Shown here: positions 12,102 to 23,200 of the stretch, piece after piece | Numbering within the stretch: position 1 is the first letter of the stretch | Layout: the number at the start of each line of letters is the position of its first letter | DNA from: a virus | Length of the DNA stretch: 64,000 bases | Direction: 5' to 3' (one strand) | Virus record (IMG/VR): IMGVR_UViG_3300035703_000006 | Location: 1 to 64,000 of that record | Notes under the pieces: generated by a model | Databases searched by the model: none | The model's input: only the letters and a program-made list of their open reading frames with translations | Told to the model about the DNA's origin: nothing | Position numbers and translations under genes: made by a program

Positions 12102-12851
12102 ATGGCTAAAGGATTTACGGTAAAAGCAAAACTTCCTACAGGTCCTGTGGAAGGAGAATTTAATTTAGAAGCAGCAAAAGAAATGATGAGAGGCAAGTCA
12201 GTTGTCTTTTGTCTACCTGGAAGAGGAGTTTCGTATCTTTATTTGAAGAATTTTGTTCAATTGTGTTTTGATCTTGTTCAAAATGGAGCAAGTATCCAGA
12301 TTTCACAAGATTATAGTTCAATGGTGAACTTTGCCCGATGTAAGTGTCTTGGGGCAAATGTTCTCAGAGGACCTAAGCAAATTCCTTGGGATGGAAAACT
12401 ACAATATGATTATCAACTTTGGATTGATAGTGATATTGTTTTTGACACTGAGAAGTTCTATCGTCTTGTAGCAATGGATAAAGATATTGCTGCTGGTTGG
12501 TATTGTACTGAAGATGGACACACAACATCTGTTGCACATTGGTTGCAGGAAGATGATTTCCGTAATAATGGTGGAGTAATGAATCACGAAACCTTAGAGA
12601 CGATGAGCAAGCGTCGCAAACCATTCACAGTTGATTACACAGGTTTCGGATGGGTTCTGATTAAGAAAGGAGTCTTTGAAAATCTTGAATATCCTTGGTT
12701 TGCTCCGAAGATGCAGGTGTTTGAATCTGGTGAGGTTCAAGATATGTGTGGCGAAGATGTCTCATTCTGTCTAGATGCAAAAGAAGCAGGATTTGAAATC
12801 TGGTGTGATCCTCAGATTCGTGTGGGTCATGAGAAAACAAGAATTATTTGA
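12102..12851 (+). CDS. GT-A-like glycosyltransferase
   Basis: A 249-residue protein. The hydrophobic strand SVVFCLPGRGVSYLYL (33-48) begins the fold. LWIDSDIVF holds a DxD motif (D109-S110-D111), the metal and nucleotide-sugar site of GT-A enzymes. GEDVSFCLDAKEAGFEIWCD near residues 212-231 matches the usual second acidic motif, with a following HEKTR. It would transfer a sugar to a phage or host target (DNA, virion or surface glycan); the acceptor cannot be read from sequence. It is followed by a strong terminator. Confidence 0.75.
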   Translation: MAKGFTVKAKLPTGPVEGEFNLEAAKEMMRGKSVVFCLPGRGVSYLYLKNFVQLCFDLVQNGASIQISQDYSSMVNFARCKCLGANVLRGPKQIPWDGKLQYDYQLWIDSDIVFDTEKFYRLVAMDKDIAAGWYCTEDGHTTSVAHWLQEDDFRNNGGVMNHETLETMSKRRKPFTVDYTGFGWVLIKKGVFENLEYPWFAPKMQVFESGEVQDMCGEDVSFCLDAKEAGFEIWCDPQIRVGHEKTRII

Positions 12852-12886
12852 TCTTCTTTCTTGACCTTTAAGGACGTTTAAAGTAG

Positions 12887-12930
12887 AATGCACCTATGAG
12901 ATTTGGTAAATCTTATGAGTGCATTTTTTA
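12887..12930 (+). terminator. Strong Rho-independent terminator after the glycosyltransferase gene
   Basis: AATGCAC (12887-12893) pairs with GTGCATT (12919-12925). A nested stem TATGAGATTT/AAATCTTATG continues inside with a GGT loop, and a T-run covers 12924-12929. It insulates the upstream units from the SET/speD group. Confidence 0.9.
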
Positions 12931-13003
12931 TAAGCTAGAAGTTCTTATGAAAAATCCGTTTTGAAAAAAACCTTTGTAAACCGTACTAAGAGATTTAAAA
13001 ATT

Positions 13004-13150
13004 ATGGCAAAAGCAGCAGCTGGAAAATCAGTATCTTACAATCCAGGTCCTCCGAAGAAAACTCGTCAGGGTGATGGAGATGGGACAAAGTACGCAGCAT
13101 CTTCTCGTAATGGAGCACGTAAGAAGTATCGTGGGCAAGGTAAAGGATGA
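13004..13150 (+). CDS. Tiny basic Gly/Lys-rich protein (48 aa)
   Basis: Product MAKAAAGKSVSYNPGPPKKT then GDGDGTKYAASS, ending ARKKYRGQGKG. It is strongly basic, has no hydrophobic core and is probably nucleic-acid-bound or virion-associated. It resembles a small conserved protein I recall from T4-like cyanophages, but I cannot verify this. The stop overlaps the SET gene start (ATGA), so the two are translationally coupled. Confidence 0.65.
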   Translation: MAKAAAGKSVSYNPGPPKKTRQGDGDGTKYAASSRNGARKKYRGQGKG

Positions 13151-13572
13151 ATCGTGAAGATGTTAAAAAACTGATTTATGAGCAACAAACCAAACTGGCA
13201 CCAAGTCAAATACCTGGTGCAGGTGTTGGTGTCTTTGCATTGATTGATATTCCTAAAGATACTTTAATCAAAGGATGCAAAGCATTTAGCGATTTTGTCA
13301 GAAAAGAAGATGAATATGTTTTTGACTGGAATGAATTTGAGGATTTAGATGATAGAATTAAAACATATCTTTGGGGAATGACAGATGGACACGATAGTAA
13401 ATTTTATATTGATGCTCCTCCCTTTATGTTTTATCAAGGATATTACATCAATCATTCAAATACACCGAACTGTTTTTGGGACAGACGAACTTCAAACATC
13501 TATACTCAAATTGATATTAAACCTGGTGAAGAACTGACAATGTATTACATGCCCTCTGAGAGAGATTTCTAA
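13147..13572 (+). CDS. SET-domain protein (predicted lysine methyltransferase)
   Basis: A 141-residue minimal SET domain. IPGAGVGVFAL (22-32) is the N-terminal SET motif, INHSNTPNCFW (101-111) is the NHSxxPN AdoMet/pseudoknot motif and KPGEELTMYY (125-134) is the closing GEELTxxY motif. SET enzymes transfer methyl from S-adenosylmethionine to protein lysines. All motifs appear intact. It is coupled to a lysine-rich 48-residue protein upstream and followed by a gene in TAATG overlap. The substrate is unknown. Confidence 0.8.
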   Translation: MNREDVKKLIYEQQTKLAPSQIPGAGVGVFALIDIPKDTLIKGCKAFSDFVRKEDEYVFDWNEFEDLDDRIKTYLWGMTDGHDSKFYIDAPPFMFYQGYYINHSNTPNCFWDRRTSNIYTQIDIKPGEELTMYYMPSERDF

Positions 13573-14228
13573 TGAGTCAATTAATCACTAATCTTCCACC
13601 TCAAAAAGTTTGGGTACGTAAAGAATATTTACGAGACTTGCAGGATGGGCATGGTGAATTTGTAGAAGGCGTTTGGGTAACGGCCAAGTCTTTACCCGGA
13701 CGCTCTTTTTATTTTGAAACCTACTTACCAGAATATGGAGCATTATATGATAAATTACCTATTTCTGCATTTGTTTCATCTCCAAAAACTCCAGAACCTG
13801 ATTTAGATCTCACAAATCTTCAATTTTGGGATTGTATGAGTTATGGTGTGGTGTGTGTAAGCAAAAAACACATTGGAGAACTTCATTTTGAGGTTAGAAC
13901 TAGAAACTATGGATCACTCAAAGGAGAATATCTGTTTAGTTTAGACAACTATCATCCATATAATGATAAAATTGATTGTGGAACAAGTGAACTACCCGAA
14001 GAACATAAATCACACAATTGCATTTTACTCGAAAATGGGCAATTTGGACTTTATCCTAACAACAGAATGAGACTTTATAGTCCATCAAGAACTCCAGATG
14101 AGGTTAAAACACCAGATTTTAAAATTTCAACAAAATTTTATAGAACTGAAATTGATATTAAGTGGGGTAGACTAGGAGATACGGACGAATATTTTTGGGA
14201 AACTTCTGAAGAAAAGAAAAATAAATAA
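13572..14228 (+). CDS. Hypothetical beta-rich protein (218 aa)
   Basis: Starts in a TAATG overlap with the SET gene. Alternating hydrophobic patterns (KVWVRKEYLRDLQDGHGEFV, then GVWVTAKSLPGRSFYFETYL) suggest a mostly beta fold. No catalytic motif is visible. It may belong to a phage-conserved family, but I cannot name it. Confidence 0.7.
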   Translation: MSQLITNLPPQKVWVRKEYLRDLQDGHGEFVEGVWVTAKSLPGRSFYFETYLPEYGALYDKLPISAFVSSPKTPEPDLDLTNLQFWDCMSYGVVCVSKKHIGELHFEVRTRNYGSLKGEYLFSLDNYHPYNDKIDCGTSELPEEHKSHNCILLENGQFGLYPNNRMRLYSPSRTPDEVKTPDFKISTKFYRTEIDIKWGRLGDTDEYFWETSEEKKNK

Positions 14229-14262
14229 ATTTTTGCGGAAAATTGAATTGGAAAAGTTCTCA

Positions 14263-14589
14263 ATGGGGAAACACCTCCTTCTGGAGGTGTATGATGTCAA
14301 TTTTAACCTTTTAAATGACGTATATTCTCTTCAAAACGTCATGATTAAGGGCATTGAACGTGCAAAAATGACCATTTTGAACACTTTTTCCCATTGTTTT
14401 CTTCCTCAAGGGTGTACAATCGTCATTGCACTTGCAGAAAGTCATGTTTCTTGTCATACTTGGCCAGAAAATGGGTGTATTGCGATTGATATTTACACTT
14501 GTGGTGATGGAAATCCTAAAATCATTGCAATTGAACTTCTAAAATACTTAAATTCGGAAGAATACAGCATTAGAGAAGTAAATCGTTAA
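14263..14589 (+). CDS. speD: S-adenosylmethionine decarboxylase proenzyme
   Basis: A 108-residue SpeD-type proenzyme, slightly shorter than bacterial forms. The processing site is ALAES-HVSCHTWPE: cleavage between E59 and S60 would give the pyruvoyl group, with H65 and C80 (IYTCGDGNP) at the spacing seen in Thermotoga SpeD (S63, H68, C83). It makes decarboxylated AdoMet for spermidine synthesis. ATG 14263 begins MGKHLLLEVYDVN, as in the family; a TTG at 14233 would add ten unneeded residues. An ATAAATAAA sequence at 14221 may be its late promoter. Confidence 0.9.
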   Translation: MGKHLLLEVYDVNFNLLNDVYSLQNVMIKGIERAKMTILNTFSHCFLPQGCTIVIALAESHVSCHTWPENGCIAIDIYTCGDGNPKIIAIELLKYLNSEEYSIREVNR

Positions 14590-14593
14590 ATAA
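14586..14593 (+). promoter_or_regulatory. Late-promoter-like TTAAATAA before 14651 gene
   Basis: TTAAATAA overlaps the speD stop codon and lies 58 nt before the next ATG. It is a variant of the T4 late -10 TATAAATA. Confidence 0.4.
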
Positions 14594-14650
14594 TAGTAGA
14601 GATAGCAACCTCTTTAAAAGTTCCAGTTTTACTAAAAACAGGAGTTGCAA

Positions 14651-14893
14651 ATGTCTTTTTATCAAATTGACAGAAATAAAGATTATATGAAAGAAATGTG
14701 GGGAACTACAAGCCTTATTACTGATTATAAACAACAAAATACTACAAAAAAGGTTCTTCAGGAAATTATGCACGATCAAGCACCGAAGCATGATTTCAAA
14801 AAGCAAACCGAATTGCACGAAAAAATTCGTAATGATGAAGATTATGATGATTGGAGTTATGGAACTGAACCAGTCTACGGAAAAGTTATCTGA
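14651..14893 (+). CDS. Conserved small protein of T4-like cyanophages (80 aa, tentative)
   Basis: ATG 14651 (MSFYQIDRNKDYMKEMWGTT) has AGGAG 7 nt upstream. The C-terminus DEDYDDWSYGTEPVYGKVI and the middle LQEIMHDQAPKHDFKK resemble a small conserved protein next to gp25 in cyanophages, from memory. The ribosome site can pair with GCAACCTC at 14605-14612 in the same leader. Function unknown, possibly virion-associated. Confidence 0.7.
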   Translation: MSFYQIDRNKDYMKEMWGTTSLITDYKQQNTTKKVLQEIMHDQAPKHDFKKQTELHEKIRNDEDYDDWSYGTEPVYGKVI

Positions 14894-14930
14894 AAAGTAT
14901 TATAGATATATAAAAGACAATTAATCTTAG

Positions 14931-15332
14931 ATGCCAATTAGCATTTCAAGATCTTTTAAAGACATTAGTTTGTCTTTTTCACGTCATCCAGTTACGAATG
15001 ATATTTTAATTTTAAACAATGAGGATGCAATCAAAAGATCTGTTCTTAATTTAGTTCAAACTCAACTTGGTGAGAGGTTCTTCAATGATTTATTGGGAAC
15101 CTCTGTGAATTCTTCTTTATTTGAGCTTGCTACAGAGGAGATAGAAATTATTTTAAACAGAGAAATTGAAACAGTTTTAAGTAATTTTGAACCAAGAATT
15201 AGATTAAATAATATTGAGGTAGAATTGGTTGATGATTATAATGAACTCAATGTAAAAATTGTATATGATATTGTTGGACTACCACTTCCCACACAAAATA
15301 TAGAGTTTATTCTACAAGGAACTAGAGTATAA
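14931..15332 (+). CDS. gp25: Baseplate wedge protein gp25
   Basis: 133 residues, near T4 gp25 (132). The pattern ISRSFKDISLSFSRHPVTND at the N-terminus, then LVQTQLGERFFNDLLGTSVN and a C-terminal beta part, is that of the gp25/lysozyme-like family. In the virion it joins gp6 and gp53 at the wedge core and connects to the sheath. Its stop overlaps the gp6 start (TAATG). Confidence 0.9.
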   Translation: MPISISRSFKDISLSFSRHPVTNDILILNNEDAIKRSVLNLVQTQLGERFFNDLLGTSVNSSLFELATEEIEIILNREIETVLSNFEPRIRLNNIEVELVDDYNELNVKIVYDIVGLPLPTQNIEFILQGTRV

Positions 15333-17224
15333 TGTCCTTCAATAATTTTACAAATTTAGATTTCAATGATTTAAGAACTCAAATTAAAAATTATTTGAGA
15401 GCAAATGCAAAATTTACGGATTTTGATTTTGAAGGATCAAATTTTTCTGTACTTATTGATCTTTTAGCATATAATTCTTACATAACAGCATTTAACACCA
15501 ATATGGTGGTAAATGAGTCCTTTATTGATAGTGCAACTCTTCGTGAGAATGTTGTTTCTCTTGCACGTAATATTGGTTATGTACCAAGATCAAAAAGAGC
15601 ATCAAGAGCAAAAGTAAGTTTCAGTGTAAGTACACCTAGAGATGCTAATGGGAATTTAATTTCAAAAACAGTAACACTTAAAGCAGGTGTGGTTGCTTTA
15701 GGTGCTGTAGAAAATGGAAATTATATTTTTTCAATCCCAGAAGATAAGACAGTTGTTATTGATAATGATGGATTTGCAAACTTTACAGATATTGACATAT
15801 TTGAAGGTACATTTTTAACAAAATCATTTACAATAAATGATTCACAATTGAATCAAAAATTTTTAATTCCAAATGCAAGTGTAGATACTTCAACAATTCG
15901 TGTTAAAGTCACAAATGTTGTGAATGAAAAATATGAATTATATAATAATATATTCAAAGTAGATAAAAACTCAAAATTATTTTTAGTTCAAGAAGTTAGT
16001 GATGAAAAATATGAAATTTTATTTGGTGATAATATATTAGGAAAAAGACCACCAAGTGGAAGTACAATTTTAGTTTCTTATATTGTAACAAATGGCAGAG
16101 AAGGTGATGGATGTACTAATTTTACTTTTTCTGGCATTTTAATTGATAATAATCAAACAGAAATCACCAATAATATTTCCCTAATTACCACAACTCAAGT
16201 ATCAGAAAATGGAGATGATATAGAATCAATTGATTCTATTAAATATCTTGGACCAAGAGTGTATGCTTCTCAATATCGTGCAGTAACTGCAAATGACTAT
16301 AGAGCAATTATTCCGATGGTCTTTCCCAATGTAGATACAGTTTCTGCTTATGGTGGTGAAGAGTTAGACCCTCCACAATATGGAAAAGTTTTTATTTCTA
16401 TAAAACCAAGAAATGGTAAGTTTTTATCTCAAATTTCTAAAAATGAAATTAAAAGAGAATTGAAACAATATTCTATTGCAGGAATACAACCAGAAATTAT
16501 TGATTTGAAGTATTTGTATGTTGAAGTAGAAACTTCAGTTTATTATGATAAAAGTTCAACAACAAGTGTTGTTAATTTGCAATCTAGAGTTTTAAATACA
16601 TTAAAAAACTATGCAAAATCATCAGAATTAAATAGTTTTGGTGGAAGATTTAAATTTAGTAAAGTTTCTACATTAATTGACAATACAAGTACTTCCATCA
16701 CATCAAACATCACTAAAATAAAAATAAGAAGAGATTTGCAACCAGAATTGAATAAACTTGCAAATTATGAAATATGTTTTGGAAATCAATTTCACGTACA
16801 AAAATTGATAGATGGAAAAGGATATAATATAAAATCCACAGGATTTACAATTAAAGATATATCAGATACATTATATCTTAGTGATATTCCAAAAACAGAT
16901 GATGCAGGAAATATATTCTTTTTTAAGATAGTTGATAATTCTCCAATTGTAGTTTTAAATAATGCCGGAGTTGTTGATTATAAAAAAGGAGAAATAAAGT
17001 TAAATCCTGTGATCATCACCTCTTCAACTAATACTAATGGAATTGAAATTCAAGCAATTCCAGAATCAAATGATGTCATATCTTTGAAAGATATATACTT
17101 AGAGTTGGATACAACTACACTTAAAGTTAATATGCTAGAGGATGTAATTACTTCCGGAGAAAATACATCTGCAACAGAGTATCCAGTAACATCTAGTTAT
17201 AATAACGGGAATTATATAAGATAA
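15332..17224 (+). CDS. gp6: Baseplate wedge protein gp6
   Basis: 630 residues, close to T4 gp6 (660). The N-terminal part DFEGSNFSVLIDLLAYNSYI, then TNMVVNESFIDSATLRENVV is characteristic, and the middle APVR-like region QYRAVTANDYRAIIPMVFPN is a gp6/J-like baseplate signature. It forms the ring around the baseplate hub. It directly follows gp25. Confidence 0.9.
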   Translation: MSFNNFTNLDFNDLRTQIKNYLRANAKFTDFDFEGSNFSVLIDLLAYNSYITAFNTNMVVNESFIDSATLRENVVSLARNIGYVPRSKRASRAKVSFSVSTPRDANGNLISKTVTLKAGVVALGAVENGNYIFSIPEDKTVVIDNDGFANFTDIDIFEGTFLTKSFTINDSQLNQKFLIPNASVDTSTIRVKVTNVVNEKYELYNNIFKVDKNSKLFLVQEVSDEKYEILFGDNILGKRPPSGSTILVSYIVTNGREGDGCTNFTFSGILIDNNQTEITNNISLITTTQVSENGDDIESIDSIKYLGPRVYASQYRAVTANDYRAIIPMVFPNVDTVSAYGGEELDPPQYGKVFISIKPRNGKFLSQISKNEIKRELKQYSIAGIQPEIIDLKYLYVEVETSVYYDKSSTTSVVNLQSRVLNTLKNYAKSSELNSFGGRFKFSKVSTLIDNTSTSITSNITKIKIRRDLQPELNKLANYEICFGNQFHVQKLIDGKGYNIKSTGFTIKDISDTLYLSDIPKTDDAGNIFFFKIVDNSPIVVLNNAGVVDYKKGEIKLNPVIITSSTNTNGIEIQAIPESNDVISLKDIYLELDTTTLKVNMLEDVITSGENTSATEYPVTSSYNNGNYIR

Positions 17225-17225
17225 A

Positions 17226-20200
17226 ATGTCAGAAATTAAAAGAGTAAAAATACAATCTTTCATTGAATCTCAGATTCCAGAGTTTCTAAATTCTGAATCT
17301 CCGTTATTTAAAGAATTTTTAGAGCAATATTATATTTCTCAAGAACATCAAACAGGTGTTGTTGACTTATCAGCAAATTTACAAAAATATAAAAGTATTG
17401 ACAATTTCAATACTGAAACTTTTTATAGTTTAGTTGGAATTTGTACTTTGACTTCTGACTTGGCATCTTTTGAAGATACTTTATATGTCAATCATACAAT
17501 AGGATTTCCTCAACAATATGGTCTTTTGAAAATTGATGATGAAATAATTACTTACACGGGAATTACAACTAACTCTTTTACTGGATGCATTCGTGGTTTT
17601 TGTGGATTAGAAAAAAATGAAGTAAATGATTCATTCAAATTTTCATCGACAGATTCCTCAGATCATATTAAAGGTTCTCAAGTAACTAATTTAAATATTT
17701 TATTTTTCCAAGAATTATTTAAAAAATTTAAAACCCAATTTTTGCCTGGGTTTGAAGATAGAGAATTTACTAGTGGTGTAAATTTACAAACTATTTTATC
17801 AAGAGCAAAGGATTTTTATATCACTAAAGGAACTGACACTTCATTTAAGATACTTTTTAGTATTTTATTTAATGAATCTATATCTGTCATTAAACCTCAA
17901 GATTATGTAATCTCATCGTCATCTAATGAATATTTGATAACAAAAAATATCTTAGTTGAGCAAATTGCTAGAGATGCAAATCTTAAAGTTTCAGATTCTG
18001 TTTTAAGAAAAGAATTAAAAGGAAAAACAATATTCCAAACTACTTCAGACAATAAAACTGCAAGTGCTTCAATTTACAATGTTGAATATAGACCTGTAAA
18101 TACTGGTGACTTTATATACAATTCGATTGGTGCTGGACAAACAACACAAAAGAATTATACAATAAAAGATTTTTATGAAATCTCATTAGATAGTACATCT
18201 TTGATATTAGATTTTAAATCTACTAAGAAAACAAAGGTTTTAGAATATACACTTAAAAATTCAAAATCAATTTTAGTTGATTCTACAATTGGATTTAAGC
18301 AGTCTGGAACTTTACTGATTAAACCGAAAAATCTTTCAAATCCGATTGTTCTATCCTATACTGATAAAACAATCAATGAATTTTTAAATGTAACAGGATT
18401 GACAATAGATTTAGATTATGGGGCAGAAATAATTGAAGAAGAATTTTTATACTCATATTTGAATGATGGGACAAAAGTTGAATTTAGACTAATAAACATT
18501 ATTGATAGTATTGATTATGGAAAAACATCAAATTTAAGAGTCGATGACAAAATAAACCTATCTTCATTTGGAATTGATTTAAATGATAGACTTGAATTTA
18601 ATCAATGGATTTATAATATCCCAACTACACATAACATAAAATCAGTCGAAGACAATACAATATATTTGTACGAAAACATTAATTTGTCAATTGGAGATAA
18701 AGTAATATTATCCAATCCAAATTTAATTGATGTAGAAAGTGTTGAAGTAGAAGTTGAAAATTTTGGATTTAATAATTATGGATATTTTGTTAACGTAAAG
18801 AGTTTTGGTCAAATCTTGAATGACAAGACTCAGTTAAAGAAAACAATCAATAAAGCATTTAGCAATCAAAATTATTTTCCAAATATTTCTGTTTTTTCTA
18901 CTGGAATTCAAAATAGCTATATTGATTATAATAATGAAAATTTTTATGTAGCATCTTCAGGATTGCCAAATTATGATATTTACGCAACAGATAGAAAAGT
19001 TTTCCCCTCTGCTGGAGTTGGAGTTTCTATATTAAATTGCCAAGATCATAATTTTTTTACAGGTGAAAAAATATACTATATTCCAAAGTCTGGTAATGTT
19101 GGTATAAAAACTTCTGCATATTTTGTAACAAAATTAAATAAAGACCAAATTAAACTTTCGTATAGTAATTCTGATGTATTTTCTAAAAATTATGTTTTTA
19201 CCAATGCTAACATCAATGGCGATTGCATTGTAAAATTTGATTTTCAAAATAAAACATTAGAAGACCAAAAACTTTTTAAAAAATTTAATTTAACAAAAAA
19301 ATTAAATAAATTTTTTACTAAAGACGACAGGAGTACAATTGATAGAGCAACAGGAATTTTAATTAATGGGGTTGAAGTGTTTTCCCCAACTCTTTATGAT
19401 GAAAACATTTATTATGGGAAATTGGATTCAGTAAAAATTGAATCTGAAGGAAAGGGATATGATGTTATTAATTTCTCTGGGTTGGAAGTCACTGATATTA
19501 ATGGTTCTAATGCAGATTTAAAAGCACATTTGATTGGTAGTTTAAGTGAAGTAAAAATATTAAGACCAGGAATTGGATATTCAAGAAAACCAAAAATTAC
19601 TTTATCTGGGGGAAATGGTTCTGGTGCAGTTTTAGAGTCAAATCTAGTAAAAACTAACATTATATCAAATTTTAAGGGAAGCACTGCTGTCAGCATTGGT
19701 TTTACTACAATTGATTTCCTAAATGGACACAATTTTGATGACGGTGAAGAAGTCTCATACATTAATAATTCAAATGGAAGTGTAAATCCACTTGTAAATA
19801 ATTCAAATTATTTTGTTGGAATAGTAAGTTCAACTCAATTAAAATTATATAAAACAAAAGAAAAAGCATTAGGAAAAACTGATCCAATTGTTTTTACTGG
19901 AATTGGATCAGGAACTCATTCTTTAAAAACATTAAATTCAAAAAATACAATTACAAAAATTTATGTAAAAAATCGTGGAGAAGGATATTCAAATAGAAAT
20001 ATTAGTGTTTTAAGTCAAATTTCGGTAAACAATCAAGAAAATGGCATAAACACTTTTGATCATTACATTTTTGCGAAAAATCATAATTTTAAAGATGAGG
20101 ATATTGTTCAGTATCAAAACAATAATACACCAATATCTGGTCTATCAACTCAGACAAATTATTATGTTAAAGTTGTAGATGAAAATAAATTTAAATTGTC

Positions 20201-23200
20201 AGTTCAAGGTCCTTCTGGAAGTGAGAAGGATAATTATAATAATAAAAAATATGTTAAATTTAATTCAATAGGTTCAGGGATTCATACATTTTCTTACCCA
20301 CCAATTCAAATAAATGTTGAATATGTTTCTGGAATTTCAACTACTCCATCACTGGAACCAATAGTTCTTGGTTCAGTTGAAAATGTATTTATAAGTAATG
20401 AAGGAAGAAATTATGGTTCTTCTAATATTTTGAATTATCATAGAAGACCATACGTTGGACTTTCTTCAATTTCAGAGTGCGTATTAAAACCAGTAATATT
20501 AAATGGTTCTATTATTGATGTTCAAGTATTAAATTTTGGTAAAGGATATAAAAAAGACATTGATATAAAGATATTCGGTAAAGGAAAATACGCAGAAGTT
20601 TACCCAATTGTTGAAGATGGAAAAATAAAAAGCATAAATGTTTTAAATCCCGGAATAGGGTATGATGAAAAAACCACTTTATTTGTACAAAGAAGAGGAA
20701 GTGGTGCAAAATTTACAGCAAATGTTTTTGAATGGAAAATTAATCAGGTTGAAAAAAATAAAAATATAATTTCATCAGATGATGAAGGATTGATTGCTCC
20801 AAGTAAAAATAATAATTTAACATTAGAATTTATACATTTTTATCCTACAAAAAAATTAAGATATAAAGTAAATAACTTTATAGACAAAGATGGAAATGAA
20901 GTTGTTCCCGACAATAATCAAAACCCATATAAAATTTTAGGTTGGGCATATGATGGAAATCCAATCTTTGGTCCTTACGGAAAAATTAATGGTGAATCTA
21001 AACTATTAAAATCTAGTTATGAATTAAAGAATTTCGGAGAAATTGAAGTTTCAATTGCCAATCAATTGAGACCGGATTTTCCTTCTGGATTTTTTGTTCA
21101 AGATTATTCTTACACTGAAGGTAATGGTGATTTGGATGAATATAATGGAATGTTTATTGATGACAAGAACTTACCAAACATAAACTATGGTTACTTCGCA
21201 ACATTGTCTGAGGACGTAAAAGAACCACAATACCCTTACATATTGCCATTATTATTTAAAGATTCCCCAATAAAAGAAAATTTTAATCCACAATTTAATC
21301 AAAAGATTGATTTTGAAGAACTTAATATTGTTAGGAATGTTGGTCCATACTATCTAAATTCAGATAATTCTACATATGAATTAATTGATAAAGTTGACCA
21401 GAAATACAAGCAAGAATTTATAGTTAATGACATAAAATTATCTGGTATTGATTCAGTTTCTATTTTTAATTCTGGTGATGGATATAAAGTTGGAGATTTA
21501 CTAAAATTTGATAGCCAATCTTCTAGTGGCAATTCAGTTTCTGCTTCAATTTCACGAATAGAAGGAAAATCAGTATCAAATGTTCAGGTTGGTATTTCAA
21601 CTTTTACTGATGTCAATTTTATAACTAAAGGAATTTCAGTTAAGGGGATCACATCTCAACCTCATAATTTGGTAAGTGATGATGAAATTATTATCTCAAA
21701 TATATCATCTAGTGATTTTGATTATCTGAAAGGAACTAAGAAAATTTATGTTTTCCAAAAAACTACTGGTTTAGTTGAAGATCTGCAAAACCAATCAGCA
21801 ACTGGAGTTACAACATATATTAAAGTAAATGATGTAACAGGATTCGAAGTTGACAACTTTATAGGAATAGGAACGGAAACTTTAAAGGTAATTGATGTTT
21901 CTTCATCAGAATCAAAATTATATGTTAATAGATTTGATAATTATTCTGGAATACATAGTGTCGGATTGGTAAGTGTATCTTTACTGCCAAATTCATTCAC
22001 ATTTTCTTCCGATTTTTATGACGACTCAATATTAGAAAATAAAACTACTTATTTTAATCCAACCAATACCATTGGAATTGGAACTACTGGTTCAGTTTAT
22101 TATAATTTAGTTGGATTCTTAACTTCTTTAATTGGTACACTAGATGCTTCTAGTCCAAATGTAGTTGGATTAAATACAGCAATTCTGAAAATTGGTGATT
22201 ATTTAGAAGGAAGTAATAATATTCAAAATAACACTATCATAACATCAATAGGAATTGGTACAATTGGAATATCCCAAAATCACACTCTTGGTGGTGGCAT
22301 ATCTACAAGTTTATTGAGATTTTCAAGAAATGTATATGATAAAACAATACCAAGTCGTTCAATTTATATACCAAGTCACAAATATTATACAGGACAACCA
22401 ATTACGTATAATGTCGGATTGGGTGGAAATGGTATCATTGTATCTGAAACTGGAGCAGGAACAACATTTAGATTAACAAATAATCAAACAATATATGCAG
22501 TCAATTTAGGTAAAGATTATGTTGGTTTATCGACTTTAGGATTTACAACCAATACTGGAATTGGAACTACTCAAAATTCATTATATTTCTTTAACCCTGT
22601 CAGTAATGTTGGACTATCACATTCACTAACAACTCAATTTGAAAAAATTAAAGGAGTAGTTAACAATTATTCTGTAGTCGTATCAACATCTCAAACACAC
22701 GGATTGCAAACTGGTGATAACATTAATTTTAATTTTTATCAAAGTAACACAAAAACGATAAAAATTAGATACGATAGTGCAATTAGAAAAATAACCACTG
22801 AACTTATTGATTTTAATCCAATTTCCGGAATAAACACATTAACAAATGAAATTGAAATACCTGGAAATAATTTAAAAACAGGAGATAAAGTTGTATATTA
22901 TACTGAAGGACAAACTTCCGTTGGTGGATTGTCCACAAATTCTGTATATTATGTACTAAAACAAGATTTGAATAAAATTAAATTGTGCAATTATCAGTAT
23001 GATACTAATGTTGGTGTTGCAATCACTTTAACTTCTGTTGGGGCAGGTTCTTCTCATAGTTTTGCACTAATTAATCCACCAATTAATATTTTGAAAGGAA
23101 ATATATTATCTTTCGATTTAAGTGATAGTAGCCTTTTAAATATGGACTTGAAATTATATAAAGATTCTAATTTCACTCAAGAACTTGAGACATTTAAGTA

